A stretch of 64,000 bases of DNA from Streptococcus rubneri (GTDB lineage: Bacteria > Bacillota > Bacilli > Lactobacillales > Streptococcaceae): positions 48,641 to 112,640 of the forward strand of contig NZ_SRRP01000003.1 in NCBI RefSeq assembly GCF_004785935.1. The letters run 5' to 3'. Positions 57,072 to 64,000 of this stretch are shown here, in pieces (position 1 is the first letter of the stretch; every line of letters begins with the position of its first letter). A program made the translations under genes and the position numbers. The notes under the pieces were generated by a model that made no database searches, was not told the DNA's origin, and saw only the letters and a list, made by a program, of their open reading frames with translations.

Positions 57072-57180
57072 AGGGGTATGGGAAGTTTCTCAACCCCTAA
57101 AACTAAATATAAGTATAGGCGAGTTTGTAGTCGGGACACCTTTTCCTGATTGCATGCGTTAGCAATTTACAAAAGAGGAG
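57072..57180 (+). promoter_or_regulatory. Gap between rpmD and rplO with a hairpin
   Basis: AGGGGT (57072-57077) pairs with ACCCCT (57093-57098), flanked by TTTT and AAAA that extend the stem. The rest shows no gene. Confidence 0.4.
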
Positions 57181-57190
57181 AAATTAAATA

Positions 57191-57631
57191 ATGAAACTTC
57201 ATGAATTACAACCTGCTACAGGTTCACGTAAAGTCCGCAACCGTGTTGGTCGTGGTACTTCATCTGGTAATGGTAAAACTTCTGGCCGTGGTCAAAAAGG
57301 TCAAAAAGCTCGTAGCGGTGGCGGTGTACGTCTTGGCTTTGAAGGTGGACAAACTCCATTGTTCCGTCGTCTTCCAAAACGTGGATTTACAAACATCAAC
57401 GCTAAAGAATATGCGATTGTAAACCTTGATCAGTTGAACGTCTTCGAAGATGGTGCTGAAGTAACACCAGTAGTACTTGTAGAAGCAGGTATTGTAAAAG
57501 CTGAAAAATCAGGAATTAAAATTCTTGGTAACGGAGAATTGACAAAGAAACTGTCTGTTAAGGCAGCTAAATTCTCTAAATCAGCTGAAGAAGCTATCAC
57601 TGCTAAAGGTGGTTCAGTAGAAGTCATCTAA
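57191..57631 (+). CDS. rplO: 50S ribosomal protein L15
   Basis: 146 residues, basic Gly-rich N-terminal arm ([20 protein letters not shown], about residues 20-39). Ends 12 bp before secY. Confidence 0.98.
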   Translation: MKLHELQPATGSRKVRNRVGRGTSSGNGKTSGRGQKGQKARSGGGVRLGFEGGQTPLFRRLPKRGFTNINAKEYAIVNLDQLNVFEDGAEVTPVVLVEAGIVKAEKSGIKILGNGELTKKLSVKAAKFSKSAEEAITAKGGSVEVI

Positions 57632-57643
57632 GAGGGGTGACCT

Positions 57644-58954
57644 ATGTTCTTTAAATTATTAAAAGATGCATTTAAGGTAAAACAAGTACGATCAAAAATT
57701 TTATTTACTATTTTTATCATACTTGTCTTCCGAATCGGGACAACTATTACGGTTCCTGGTGTGAATGCGAAAATCCTTAACAACTTACAAGATGTTTCCT
57801 TCTTGAATATGATGAGCTTGGTGTCAGGGAATGCTATGAGAAACTTCTCTGTATTCGCCCTTGGGGTAAGTCCTTACATCACAGCTTCCATCGTTGTTCA
57901 GTTACTTCAAATGGATTTGCTTCCGAAGTTTGTTGAATGGGGGAAACAAGGTGAAGTTGGACGGAGAAAGTTGAATCAAGCGACTCGCTATATAGCCCTG
58001 GTTCTTGCTTTTGTCCAGTCAATTGGGATTACTGCAACATTCCACACACTGTCACAAGCTAAATTAGTAGCTACACCAAATGTTGAAACTTACATCTTGA
58101 TTGGTGCGATTTTAACAACTGGTTCGATGATTGTGACTTGGTTGGGAGAGCAAATTTCAGATAAGGGATACGGGAATGGTGTATCCATGATCATCTTCGC
58201 AGGGATTGTTTCATCTATCCCAGAAATGATCAAAGAAGTTTACGAAAATTCATTTGTAAACGTTCGGTCGGGTCAGCTGACCAATTCCTTAACTTTTGTA
58301 GGTGTTTTAATTCTAGCTATTTTAGTGATTATCTACTTTACAACCTTTGTAGAACAAGCACAGTACAAAATTCCAATTCAATACACAAAGATTGCTCAGG
58401 GTGCACCGTCTAGTTCATACCTTCCATTGAAGGTAAACCCAGCCGGGGTTATTCCGGTCATCTTTGCAAGTTCGATTACTGCTGCCCCAGCAGCGATTTT
58501 CCAAGTTATTAGCGCTATGGGCTATAATGCTGGGTGGGTTCGAACGGCTCAATCTATGCTAGCAACCAATACACCTACTGGTGTAGCGATGTATGCCTTG
58601 TTGATCATTCTATTTACATTCTTCTATACTTTTGTGCAGATTAACCCAGAAAAAACTGCGGAAAATCTACAAAAGAGTGGAGCTTACATCCCAGGTGTTC
58701 GTCCAGGGAAAGGAACGGAAGAATACATGTCTCGTCTGCTTAGACGATTGGCAACTGTTGGTTCTCTCTTCCTCGGATTTATCACCATCATCCCAATTCT
58801 TGCTCGTGATGTCTTCGGTCTAACAGATACAGTTGCTCTTGGAGGAACTAGTCTCTTGATCATTATCTCGACAGGTATTGAAGGAATGAAACAACTAGAA
58901 GGTTACTTGTTGAAACGCAAATACGTTGGTTTCATGGATAGAACAACAGAATAG
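57644..58954 (+). CDS. secY: Preprotein translocase subunit SecY
   Basis: This 436-residue channel protein has ten predicted helices. It forms the export pore with SecE and SecG. The plug/first-helix region is RIGTTITVPGVNAKILNN (about residues 31-48), and the cytoplasmic loop with QINPEKTAENLQKSGAYIPG is near residues 333-352. Encoded with ribosomal proteins, as usual. Two hairpins separate it from adk. Confidence 0.98.
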   Translation: MFFKLLKDAFKVKQVRSKILFTIFIILVFRIGTTITVPGVNAKILNNLQDVSFLNMMSLVSGNAMRNFSVFALGVSPYITASIVVQLLQMDLLPKFVEWGKQGEVGRRKLNQATRYIALVLAFVQSIGITATFHTLSQAKLVATPNVETYILIGAILTTGSMIVTWLGEQISDKGYGNGVSMIIFAGIVSSIPEMIKEVYENSFVNVRSGQLTNSLTFVGVLILAILVIIYFTTFVEQAQYKIPIQYTKIAQGAPSSSYLPLKVNPAGVIPVIFASSITAAPAAIFQVISAMGYNAGWVRTAQSMLATNTPTGVAMYALLIILFTFFYTFVQINPEKTAENLQKSGAYIPGVRPGKGTEEYMSRLLRRLATVGSLFLGFITIIPILARDVFGLTDTVALGGTSLLIIISTGIEGMKQLEGYLLKRKYVGFMDRTTE

Positions 58955-58958
58955 AATT

Positions 58959-59022
58959 AGGTTGACATTGTCAACCTTCTATTTTGTTTTTGAATAAGTT
59001 TGTTAGTTCGTAACAGACTTAT
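58959..59022 (+). terminator. Hairpin pair between secY and adk (partial terminator)
   Basis: AGGTTGAC/GTCAACCT (58959-58977) followed by a T-rich tract, then ATAAGTTTGTTA/TAACAGACTTAT (58994-59022). It could reduce transcription into adk. Confidence 0.6.
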
Positions 59023-59050
59023 TTAAAAACAAAATAAGGAGCAAATGATT

Positions 59051-59689
59051 ATGAATTTATTAATCATGGGATTACCTGGAGCAGGTAAGGGAACACAAGC
59101 GGCTAAGATTGTGGAACAATTTCAAGTTGCGCACATCTCAACAGGGGATATGTTCCGTGCTGCAATGGCTAACCAAACAGAAATGGGTGTTTTAGCGAAG
59201 TCCTACATTGACAAAGGTGAATTAGTACCTGATGATGTAACCAATGGAATCGTAAAAGAACGCCTAGCTCAAGATGATATTAAGGAAAAAGGGTTCCTCT
59301 TAGACGGTTTCCCTCGTACCATTGAACAAGCACACGCTTTGGATCAAATTTTGGTAGACCTTGGTCTTGACCTTGAGGGAGTAATTAACATCGTAGTAGA
59401 TCCATCTTGCCTTCTTGAACGCTTGAGTGGTCGCATCATTCACCGTGAAACAGGTGAAACTTACCACAAAGTATTCAATCCGCCGGCTGACTACAAGGAA
59501 GAAGACTATTACCAACGTGAAGACGATAAACCAGAAACGGTTAAACGTCGTTTGGATGTGAACATTGCTCAAGGAGAGCCAATTCTTGCTCATTATCGTG
59601 CTAAAGGATTGGTTCATGATATTGAAGGGAATCAAGACATTAACGACGTCTTCAAAGATATCCAAGAAGTCTTGGAGAATTTGAAATAA
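59051..59689 (+). CDS. adk: Adenylate kinase
   Basis: 212 residues. P-loop GLPGAGKGT (about residues 7-15), LID with [12 protein letters not shown] and DGFPRT for AMP binding. The zinc cysteines of some Gram-positive LIDs are absent. ATG 59051 has AAGGAG at 9 nt; the ATG at 59045 is too close. Confidence 0.97.
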   Translation: MNLLIMGLPGAGKGTQAAKIVEQFQVAHISTGDMFRAAMANQTEMGVLAKSYIDKGELVPDDVTNGIVKERLAQDDIKEKGFLLDGFPRTIEQAHALDQILVDLGLDLEGVINIVVDPSCLLERLSGRIIHRETGETYHKVFNPPADYKEEDYYQREDDKPETVKRRLDVNIAQGEPILAHYRAKGLVHDIEGNQDINDVFKDIQEVLENLK

Positions 59690-59704
59690 AAACGTTTTAG
59701 TCAC

Positions 59705-59775
59705 TTGCAATATTTGACAACAAGTGATACAATGAATTAGTCTGACTTATAATTGTTACCTCTGTGCTCAGAGGA
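59705..59775 (+). promoter_or_regulatory. Internal promoter and leader hairpin before infA
   Basis: -35 TTGCAA, 17-nt spacer, -10 TACAAT (59728-59733). The leader has the hairpin CCTCTG/CAGAGG (59760-59775). Confidence 0.65.
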
Positions 59776-59805
59776 ATGAATCGAAATTTATGGAGGTACT
59801 TTTGC

Positions 59806-60024
59806 GTGGCAAAAGACGATGTGATTGAAGTAGAAGGCAAAGTAGTTGATACCATGCCGAATGCTATGTTTACGGTTGAACTTGAAAATGGACATCAGAT
59901 TTTAGCAACAGTTTCTGGTAAAATTCGTAAAAACTATATTCGTATTTTAGCGGGAGATCGTGTTACTGTGGAGATGAGTCCGTACGATTTGACACGTGGA
60001 CGTATCACATACCGCTTTAAATAA
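59806..60024 (+). CDS. infA: Translation initiation factor IF-1
   Basis: 72 residues, [20 protein letters not shown] start, OB fold ending [15 protein letters not shown] start behind TGGAGG; an in-frame ATG at 59764 lies in the leader hairpin. Confidence 0.97.
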
Positions 60025-60047
60025 TCGAAAAACTTGGAGGGATAAAA

Positions 60048-60164
60048 ATGAAAGTAAGACCATCGGTCAAACCAATTTGCGAATACTGTAAAGTAATTCG
60101 TCGTAATGGTCGTGTTATGGTAATTTGCCCAGCAAATCCAAAACACAAACAACGTCAAGGATAA
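60048..60164 (+). CDS. rpmJ: 50S ribosomal protein L36 (zinc form)
   Basis: 38 residues, [20 protein letters not shown] start. It keeps the zinc ligands Cys11, Cys14, Cys27 and His32. TTGGAGG upstream. Confidence 0.98.
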
Positions 60165-60181
60165 GATAGAAAGGAGAAAAC

Positions 60182-60547
60182 ATGGCTCGTATTGCTGGAG
60201 TTGACATTCCAAATGACAAACGTGTAGTAATTTCATTGACTTATGTATACGGTATTGGACTTCCAACATCTAAGAAAATTCTTGCTGCTGCAGGTGTTTC
60301 TGAAGATATTCGTGTTCGTGACCTTACACCAGATCAAGAAGATGCTATCCGTCGTGAAGTTGACGCAATTAAAGTAGAAGGTGACCTTCGTCGTGAAGTG
60401 AACTTGAACATTAAACGTTTGATGGAAATCGGTTCATACCGTGGTATCCGTCATCGTCGTGGACTTCCTGTTCGTGGACAAAACACTAAAAACAATGCTC
60501 GCACTCGTAAAGGTAAAGCTGTTGCGATTGCAGGTAAGAAAAAATAA
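60182..60547 (+). CDS. rpsM: 30S ribosomal protein S13
   Basis: 121 residues, [20 protein letters not shown] start and basic C-terminal tail [25 protein letters not shown] upstream. Confidence 0.98.
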   Translation: MARIAGVDIPNDKRVVISLTYVYGIGLPTSKKILAAAGVSEDIRVRDLTPDQEDAIRREVDAIKVEGDLRREVNLNIKRLMEIGSYRGIRHRRGLPVRGQNTKNNARTRKGKAVAIAGKKK

Positions 60548-60573
60548 GAAAATAAAATAAGGAGGTAAAAATC

Positions 60574-60957
60574 TTGGCTAAACCAACACGTAAACGTCGT
60601 GTGAAAAAGAATATCGAATCAGGTATTGCTCATATTCACGCAACATTTAATAACACAATTGTTATGATTACTGATGTGCATGGTAACGCAATTGCATGGT
60701 CATCTGCAGGTGCTCTTGGTTTCAAAGGTTCTCGTAAATCTACACCATTTGCTGCACAAATGGCTTCAGAAGCTGCTGCAAAATCTGCTCAAGAACATGG
60801 TCTTAAATCAGTAGAAGTTACTGTTAAAGGTCCTGGATCTGGTCGTGAGTCTGCTATTCGTGCGCTTGCTGCTGCTGGTCTTGAAGTTACTGCGATCCGC
60901 GATGTGACTCCTGTGCCACACAATGGTGCTCGTCCTCCAAAACGTCGCCGTGTATAA
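60574..60957 (+). CDS. rpsK: 30S ribosomal protein S11
   Basis: 127 residues, TTG start behind [24 protein letters not shown] near residues 18-34 and the ending [12 protein letters not shown]. The rare TTG start may lower its translation relative to its neighbours. Confidence 0.98.
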
Positions 60958-61002
60958 TCATCAACAATTACACAGCTTTTCGTTTCAGAGGGAGTATAGC
61001 AA

Positions 61003-61941
61003 ATGATTGAGTTTGAAAAACCAAATATAACAAAAATTGATGAAAATAAAGATTACGGTGTATTTGTAGTAGAACCGCTTGAACGCGGTTATGGTACAAC
61101 ACTGGGGAACTCTCTTCGTCGCGTATTATTAGCTTCACTTCCAGGTGCTGCTGTTACTTCAATTAACATTGAAGGTGTATTGCACGAATTTGATACAGTT
61201 CCAGGTGTCCGTGAAGACGTTATGCAAATCATTCTTAACGTTAAAGGAATCGCTGTAAAATCTTACGTCCAAGACGAAAAGATTATTGAACTTGATGTAG
61301 AAGGTCCTGCAGAAGTAACTGCTGGAGATATTCTTACAGATAGTGACATTGAAATTGTAAACCCTGATCATTATCTTTTTACAATCGGTGAAGGATCAAG
61401 CTTTAAAGCAACTTTGACAGTGAATAGCGGTCGTGGTTATGTCCCAGCTGATCAGAATAAAAAAGATGATGCACCAGTAGGTACACTTGCTGTAGATTCA
61501 ATCTATACGCCAGTGACAAAAGTTAATTACCAAGTTGAACCAGCACGCGTTGGTAGCAACGATGGTTTTGACAAACTAACCCTTGAAATCTTAACAAATG
61601 GAACAATTATTCCAGAAGATGCTCTAGGTCTTTCTGCTCGCATTTTGACAGAACACCTTAACCTCTTTACAAACCTTACAGAAATCGCAATTGCGACAGA
61701 TGTTATGAAGGAAGCGGATACAGCATCAGACGATCGAGTACTAGAACGCACCATCGAAGAATTGGATCTTTCTGTTCGTTCATACAACTGCTTGAAACGT
61801 GCCGGTATCAATACGGTGTACGATTTAACAGAAAAGTCTGAACCAGAAATGATGAAGGTTCGTAACCTTGGACGTAAGAGTCTCGAAGAAGTTAAAGTTA
61901 AGCTTGCCGATTTAGGCCTTGGGCTAAAAAACGATAAATAG
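61003..61941 (+). CDS. rpoA: RNA polymerase alpha subunit
   Basis: 312 residues: an N-terminal assembly domain (about 1-225, with [19 protein letters not shown]), a linker and a C-terminal domain (about 240-312, with [20 protein letters not shown]) that contacts UP elements and activators. Confidence 0.98.
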   Translation: MIEFEKPNITKIDENKDYGVFVVEPLERGYGTTLGNSLRRVLLASLPGAAVTSINIEGVLHEFDTVPGVREDVMQIILNVKGIAVKSYVQDEKIIELDVEGPAEVTAGDILTDSDIEIVNPDHYLFTIGEGSSFKATLTVNSGRGYVPADQNKKDDAPVGTLAVDSIYTPVTKVNYQVEPARVGSNDGFDKLTLEILTNGTIIPEDALGLSARILTEHLNLFTNLTEIAIATDVMKEADTASDDRVLERTIEELDLSVRSYNCLKRAGINTVYDLTEKSEPEMMKVRNLGRKSLEEVKVKLADLGLGLKNDK

Positions 61942-61952
61942 AGGAGGAATAC

Positions 61953-62339
61953 ATGGCTTACCGTAAACTAGGACGCACTAGCTCACAACGTAAAGCAATG
62001 CTTCGTGATTTGACAACTGATCTTATCATCAATGAAGCAATCGTAACAACTGAAGCACGTGCAAAAGAAATCCGTAAATCAGTTGAAAAAATGATTACTT
62101 TAGGTAAACGTGGTGACTTGCACGCACGTCGTCAAGCAGCTGCTTACGTACGTAACGAAGTTGCATCACAAAACTTTGATGAAGAAACTGGTAAATACTC
62201 AGAAACAACTGCACTTCAAAAATTGTTCTCTGAACTTGCACCACGTTATGCTGAGCGCAATGGTGGATATACTCGTATCCTTAAAACTGAACCACGCCGT
62301 GGGGATGCTGCGCCAATGGCAATTATCGAATTAGTATAA
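61953..62339 (+). CDS. rplQ: 50S ribosomal protein L17
   Basis: 128 residues, [20 protein letters not shown] start. Last gene of the alpha operon, followed by a structured 3' element and terminator. Confidence 0.98.
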   Translation: MAYRKLGRTSSQRKAMLRDLTTDLIINEAIVTTEARAKEIRKSVEKMITLGKRGDLHARRQAAAYVRNEVASQNFDEETGKYSETTALQKLFSELAPRYAERNGGYTRILKTEPRRGDAAPMAIIELV

Positions 62340-62344
62340 AATCA

Positions 62345-62455
62345 TCAATTTTGTTGAGTGTTATGATGTTGGAAGGACTAAACGGTTCTTCTTAGTCTAG
62401 CTCTGGTCTGCCGCTAGGATTTATCCTAGCGGTAACACTCATCATATTGAGGTAA
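62345..62455 (+). ncRNA. L17 downstream element (L17DE-type RNA)
   Basis: A multi-stem structure directly behind rplQ. The closing stem GAGTGTTA (62356-62363)/TAACACTC (62433-62440) encloses hairpins GGACTAA/TTAGTC and CCGCTAGGA/TCCTAGCGG. Position and shape fit the L17DE RNA family described in Lactobacillales after rplQ. Its role is unknown. Confidence 0.65.
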
Positions 62456-62462
62456 ATGGTAG

Positions 62463-62518
62463 ACGCTTGTTTACGAAATTGCTTTAATTTAAAACAATTT
62501 CGTAAGCAGGCGTTTTTT
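62463..62518 (+). terminator. Terminator of the ribosomal protein superoperon
   Basis: Arms ACGCTTGTTTACGAAATTG and CAATTTCGTAAGCAGGCGT with TTTTTT behind. Confidence 0.9.
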
Positions 62519-62520
62519 GA

Positions 62521-62535
62521 TATAATAGAACAGTT
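62521..62535 (+). promoter_or_regulatory. Extended -10 of the glutamate-cysteine ligase-like gene
   Basis: TGATATAAT (TATAAT 62521-62526) ends 9 nt before the ATG; its -35 region lies in the right arm of the preceding terminator. The mRNA is probably leaderless or nearly so. Confidence 0.65.
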
Positions 62536-63837
62536 ATGACAGAAAAACAAAAAAAAGAAGTTTGTGCTGAGGCACTGCTGACCAAAAGATACCTTACCTC
62601 TCTTAAGGAAGAACCCGAAAAGTATATTGGAATCGAGTTAGAATTTCCGATTATTAATCTATTGGGTGGAAAAACAGATACAAGGGTTTCTAAAGACTTG
62701 TTCAGGTACTTGCTAAAAGTCGAAGACTTTAAAATAATTAAAGAAGATGATGATGGAAATCCTGTTCAATTAAGTCATGATAAAAATAAGGATCAAATTG
62801 TATTTGAACTCTCTTATAATACAATCGAATTCGCGTTTGAGAAATCAAAAACCATTCAAGAAGTTGAAAAGAGATTCACTCATTACCTAAACCTTATTCA
62901 GCCATTTCTAAGAGAGAGAAAGCACCAAATTGAAGGAAGAGGAATACATCCATACTGGAAGGAAAATGATAACAGCCCAGTTAAAATTGATCGCTATAAG
63001 ATGTTGGTTCAATTTCTTAAGCTGGCTGAAAATGAAAATCAGGAGAAATACCATCGGTATCCAGATTATGGAACTTTTATTTGTGGAAACCAGGTGCAAT
63101 TAGATGTTTCAAAAAGTAATTATTTAAAGATCATTAATGCAATGAATAAAGTAGAAGCTGCAAAAGCCTATCTATTTGCTAATTCAATTTTTGAAGGCGA
63201 AAACTGGGATACTAGGATTTCAAGAGATATTTTTTGGGAAGCATCAATGCATGGTTATTACCCAGAAAATGTCGGAGTAAATCCAGAAGACTATACGACA
63301 GATCAAGCTTATGTTGAATATTTACTACAAACGTCACTGTTTTATGCTTATCGTGGAGAAGAGATTCTTTATTTTAAACCAATCAGAGCCAAAGAATACC
63401 TAAAGCAAGATAAAATCTTAGCTTATCGGTTAGATGGTTCCAGTAAAGAAATACAACCGAAAGAAGATGATTTTCACAATCATAGAAGCTACCATTTTCA
63501 AGACTTAACAACAAGAGGGACGATTGAATTTAGGAGCACTTGCACTCAACCCTTAAGTCGGACTTTCACTCCAATAGCTTTTCATGTTGGCCTTTATGAA
63601 AATAATCATCAATTAGATGCTTACCTAAAAAACAATCCTTATTTTGATTTTCAAAAAGAAAGCCCTAAAGAATTAAGAAAACAGTATTCTAAAAAAACAT
63701 TATCAAGTGAAGAGGTAATCAAAATCAAACACTTTTCAAAGGATCTATTAGAAATTGCAAAAAATGGGTTGATAAAAAGAGAAAAAGGTGAAGAATGGTA
63801 TCTTGAGTCAATAATTGAAGAATTAGAAGAACGCTGA
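62536..63837 (+). CDS. Glutamate-cysteine ligase-like protein
   Basis: A 433-residue protein of the glutamate-cysteine ligase superfamily. Visible are the GIELEFPI strand (about residues 32-39), which carries the Mg/ATP glutamates, FELSYNTIEFAF (about residues 95-106) and TRGTIEFRSTCTQP (about residues 328-341) near the active site. The fused ATP-grasp domain of streptococcal GshF is missing, so only gamma-glutamyl ligation is expected; the acceptor may not be cysteine. It is more AT-rich than the ribosomal genes, with no visible ribosome site. Confidence 0.75.
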   Translation: MTEKQKKEVCAEALLTKRYLTSLKEEPEKYIGIELEFPIINLLGGKTDTRVSKDLFRYLLKVEDFKIIKEDDDGNPVQLSHDKNKDQIVFELSYNTIEFAFEKSKTIQEVEKRFTHYLNLIQPFLRERKHQIEGRGIHPYWKENDNSPVKIDRYKMLVQFLKLAENENQEKYHRYPDYGTFICGNQVQLDVSKSNYLKIINAMNKVEAAKAYLFANSIFEGENWDTRISRDIFWEASMHGYYPENVGVNPEDYTTDQAYVEYLLQTSLFYAYRGEEILYFKPIRAKEYLKQDKILAYRLDGSSKEIQPKEDDFHNHRSYHFQDLTTRGTIEFRSTCTQPLSRTFTPIAFHVGLYENNHQLDAYLKNNPYFDFQKESPKELRKQYSKKTLSSEEVIKIKHFSKDLLEIAKNGLIKREKGEEWYLESIIEELEER

Positions 63838-63855
63838 TATATCAAGCGTTTTTTC
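63830..63855 (+). terminator. Terminator of the ligase-like gene
   Basis: Arms AACGCT/AGCGTT around the stop codon, then TTTTTT. Confidence 0.8.
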
Positions 63856-63893
63856 TAATTTGTTAAAAAAATAAAAAAAATAGAAAAAAGTTA

Positions 63894-64000
63894 TTGACAA
63901 GACGAGTGATGCGTGATATACTAATATAGTTGTCGCGCGAGAGCGACAAAGACCTTTGAAAACTGAACAAGACGAACCAATGTGCAGGGCACTATAACTA
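63894..64000 (+). promoter_or_regulatory. Probable rRNA operon promoter and leader
   Basis: Consensus -35 TTGACA (63894-63899), 17-nt spacer, -10 TATACT (63917-63922). A GC hairpin follows (GTCGCGC/GCGAC), then GACCTTTGAAAACTGAACAA, a sequence common ahead of 16S rRNA genes in Firmicutes. No rRNA is reached inside the window. Confidence 0.75.

Noticed and set aside
63929-64000. Start of 16S rRNA
   Set aside because: Only promoter and leader sequence is present; the mature 16S 5' end is not reached.

Overview
The window is chromosomal DNA of a Streptococcus, most likely the mitis/sanguinis group (S. parasanguinis-like). The evidence is the S10-spc-alpha ribosomal block with its characteristic gene content, a complete Na+-type V-ATPase operon next to a sialic acid locus, a Sip-like LysM protein, CiaR-type small RNA promoters and ordinary streptococcal promoters and Shine-Dalgarno sites. 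The species call is inference. The family calls rest on the translations.

Layout. 1-5.2 kb: the end of a sialic acid uptake and breakdown operon (ABC permeases, YhcH-type protein, DUF624 protein, N-acetylneuraminate lyase, ROK kinase), with a convergent RpiR-type regulator. 5.4-14.8 kb: V-type ATPase operon in the order (G/H)-I-K-E-C-F-GNAT-A-B-D, with an acetyltransferase gene inserted between F and A. 14.8-15.1 kb: a tandem 111-bp structured repeat and a terminator. 15.4-21.9 kb: LysM surface protein, MFS exporter, a small RNA, SufT-like protein, ilvD, SPFH protein and a small helix-type protein. 22.0-22.3 kb: rpmF and rpmG (L32, L33). 22.3-26.4 kb: an AT-rich island with a three-gene ABC exporter. 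It is bracketed by imperfect direct repeats, and its right repeat adjoins a displaced 3' end of rpsI, the mark of an old site-specific integration.

26.4-30.1 kb: sdpRI immunity-type pair with paired operators, asnA, hisS. 30.1-36 kb: dispersed repeat, a GT-C-like membrane protein, and the anaerobic ribonucleotide reductase cluster nrdD-small ORF-GNAT-nrdG. 36-46.8 kb: thrC, MATE exporter, HAD phosphatase, a second CiaR-type small RNA, MarR regulator with DUF1304 protein, polA, CoA-binding protein, a 6S-like structured RNA candidate, DUF975 protein and tgt. 46.8-47.7 kb: gene debris and nested repeat modules. 47.7-62.5 kb: the S10-spc-alpha ribosomal protein superoperon from rpsJ to rplQ (with secY, adk, infA, rpoA), ending in an L17DE-type RNA and a terminator. 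62.5-63.8 kb: a glutamate-cysteine ligase-like gene. The window ends in what looks like an rRNA operon promoter and leader.

The least-explained material is non-coding: (1) two CiaR-box small RNAs, with a third related module, whose complements look like translation start sites; (2) a structured repeat family, in tandem behind the V-ATPase operon and single between rpsN and rpsH; (3) modular inverted repeats at 30.1 kb and 47.0-47.6 kb; (4) the rpsI-tail and direct-repeat footprint around the ABC cassette. No CRISPR array, tRNA, intact transposase or intact integrase was seen.
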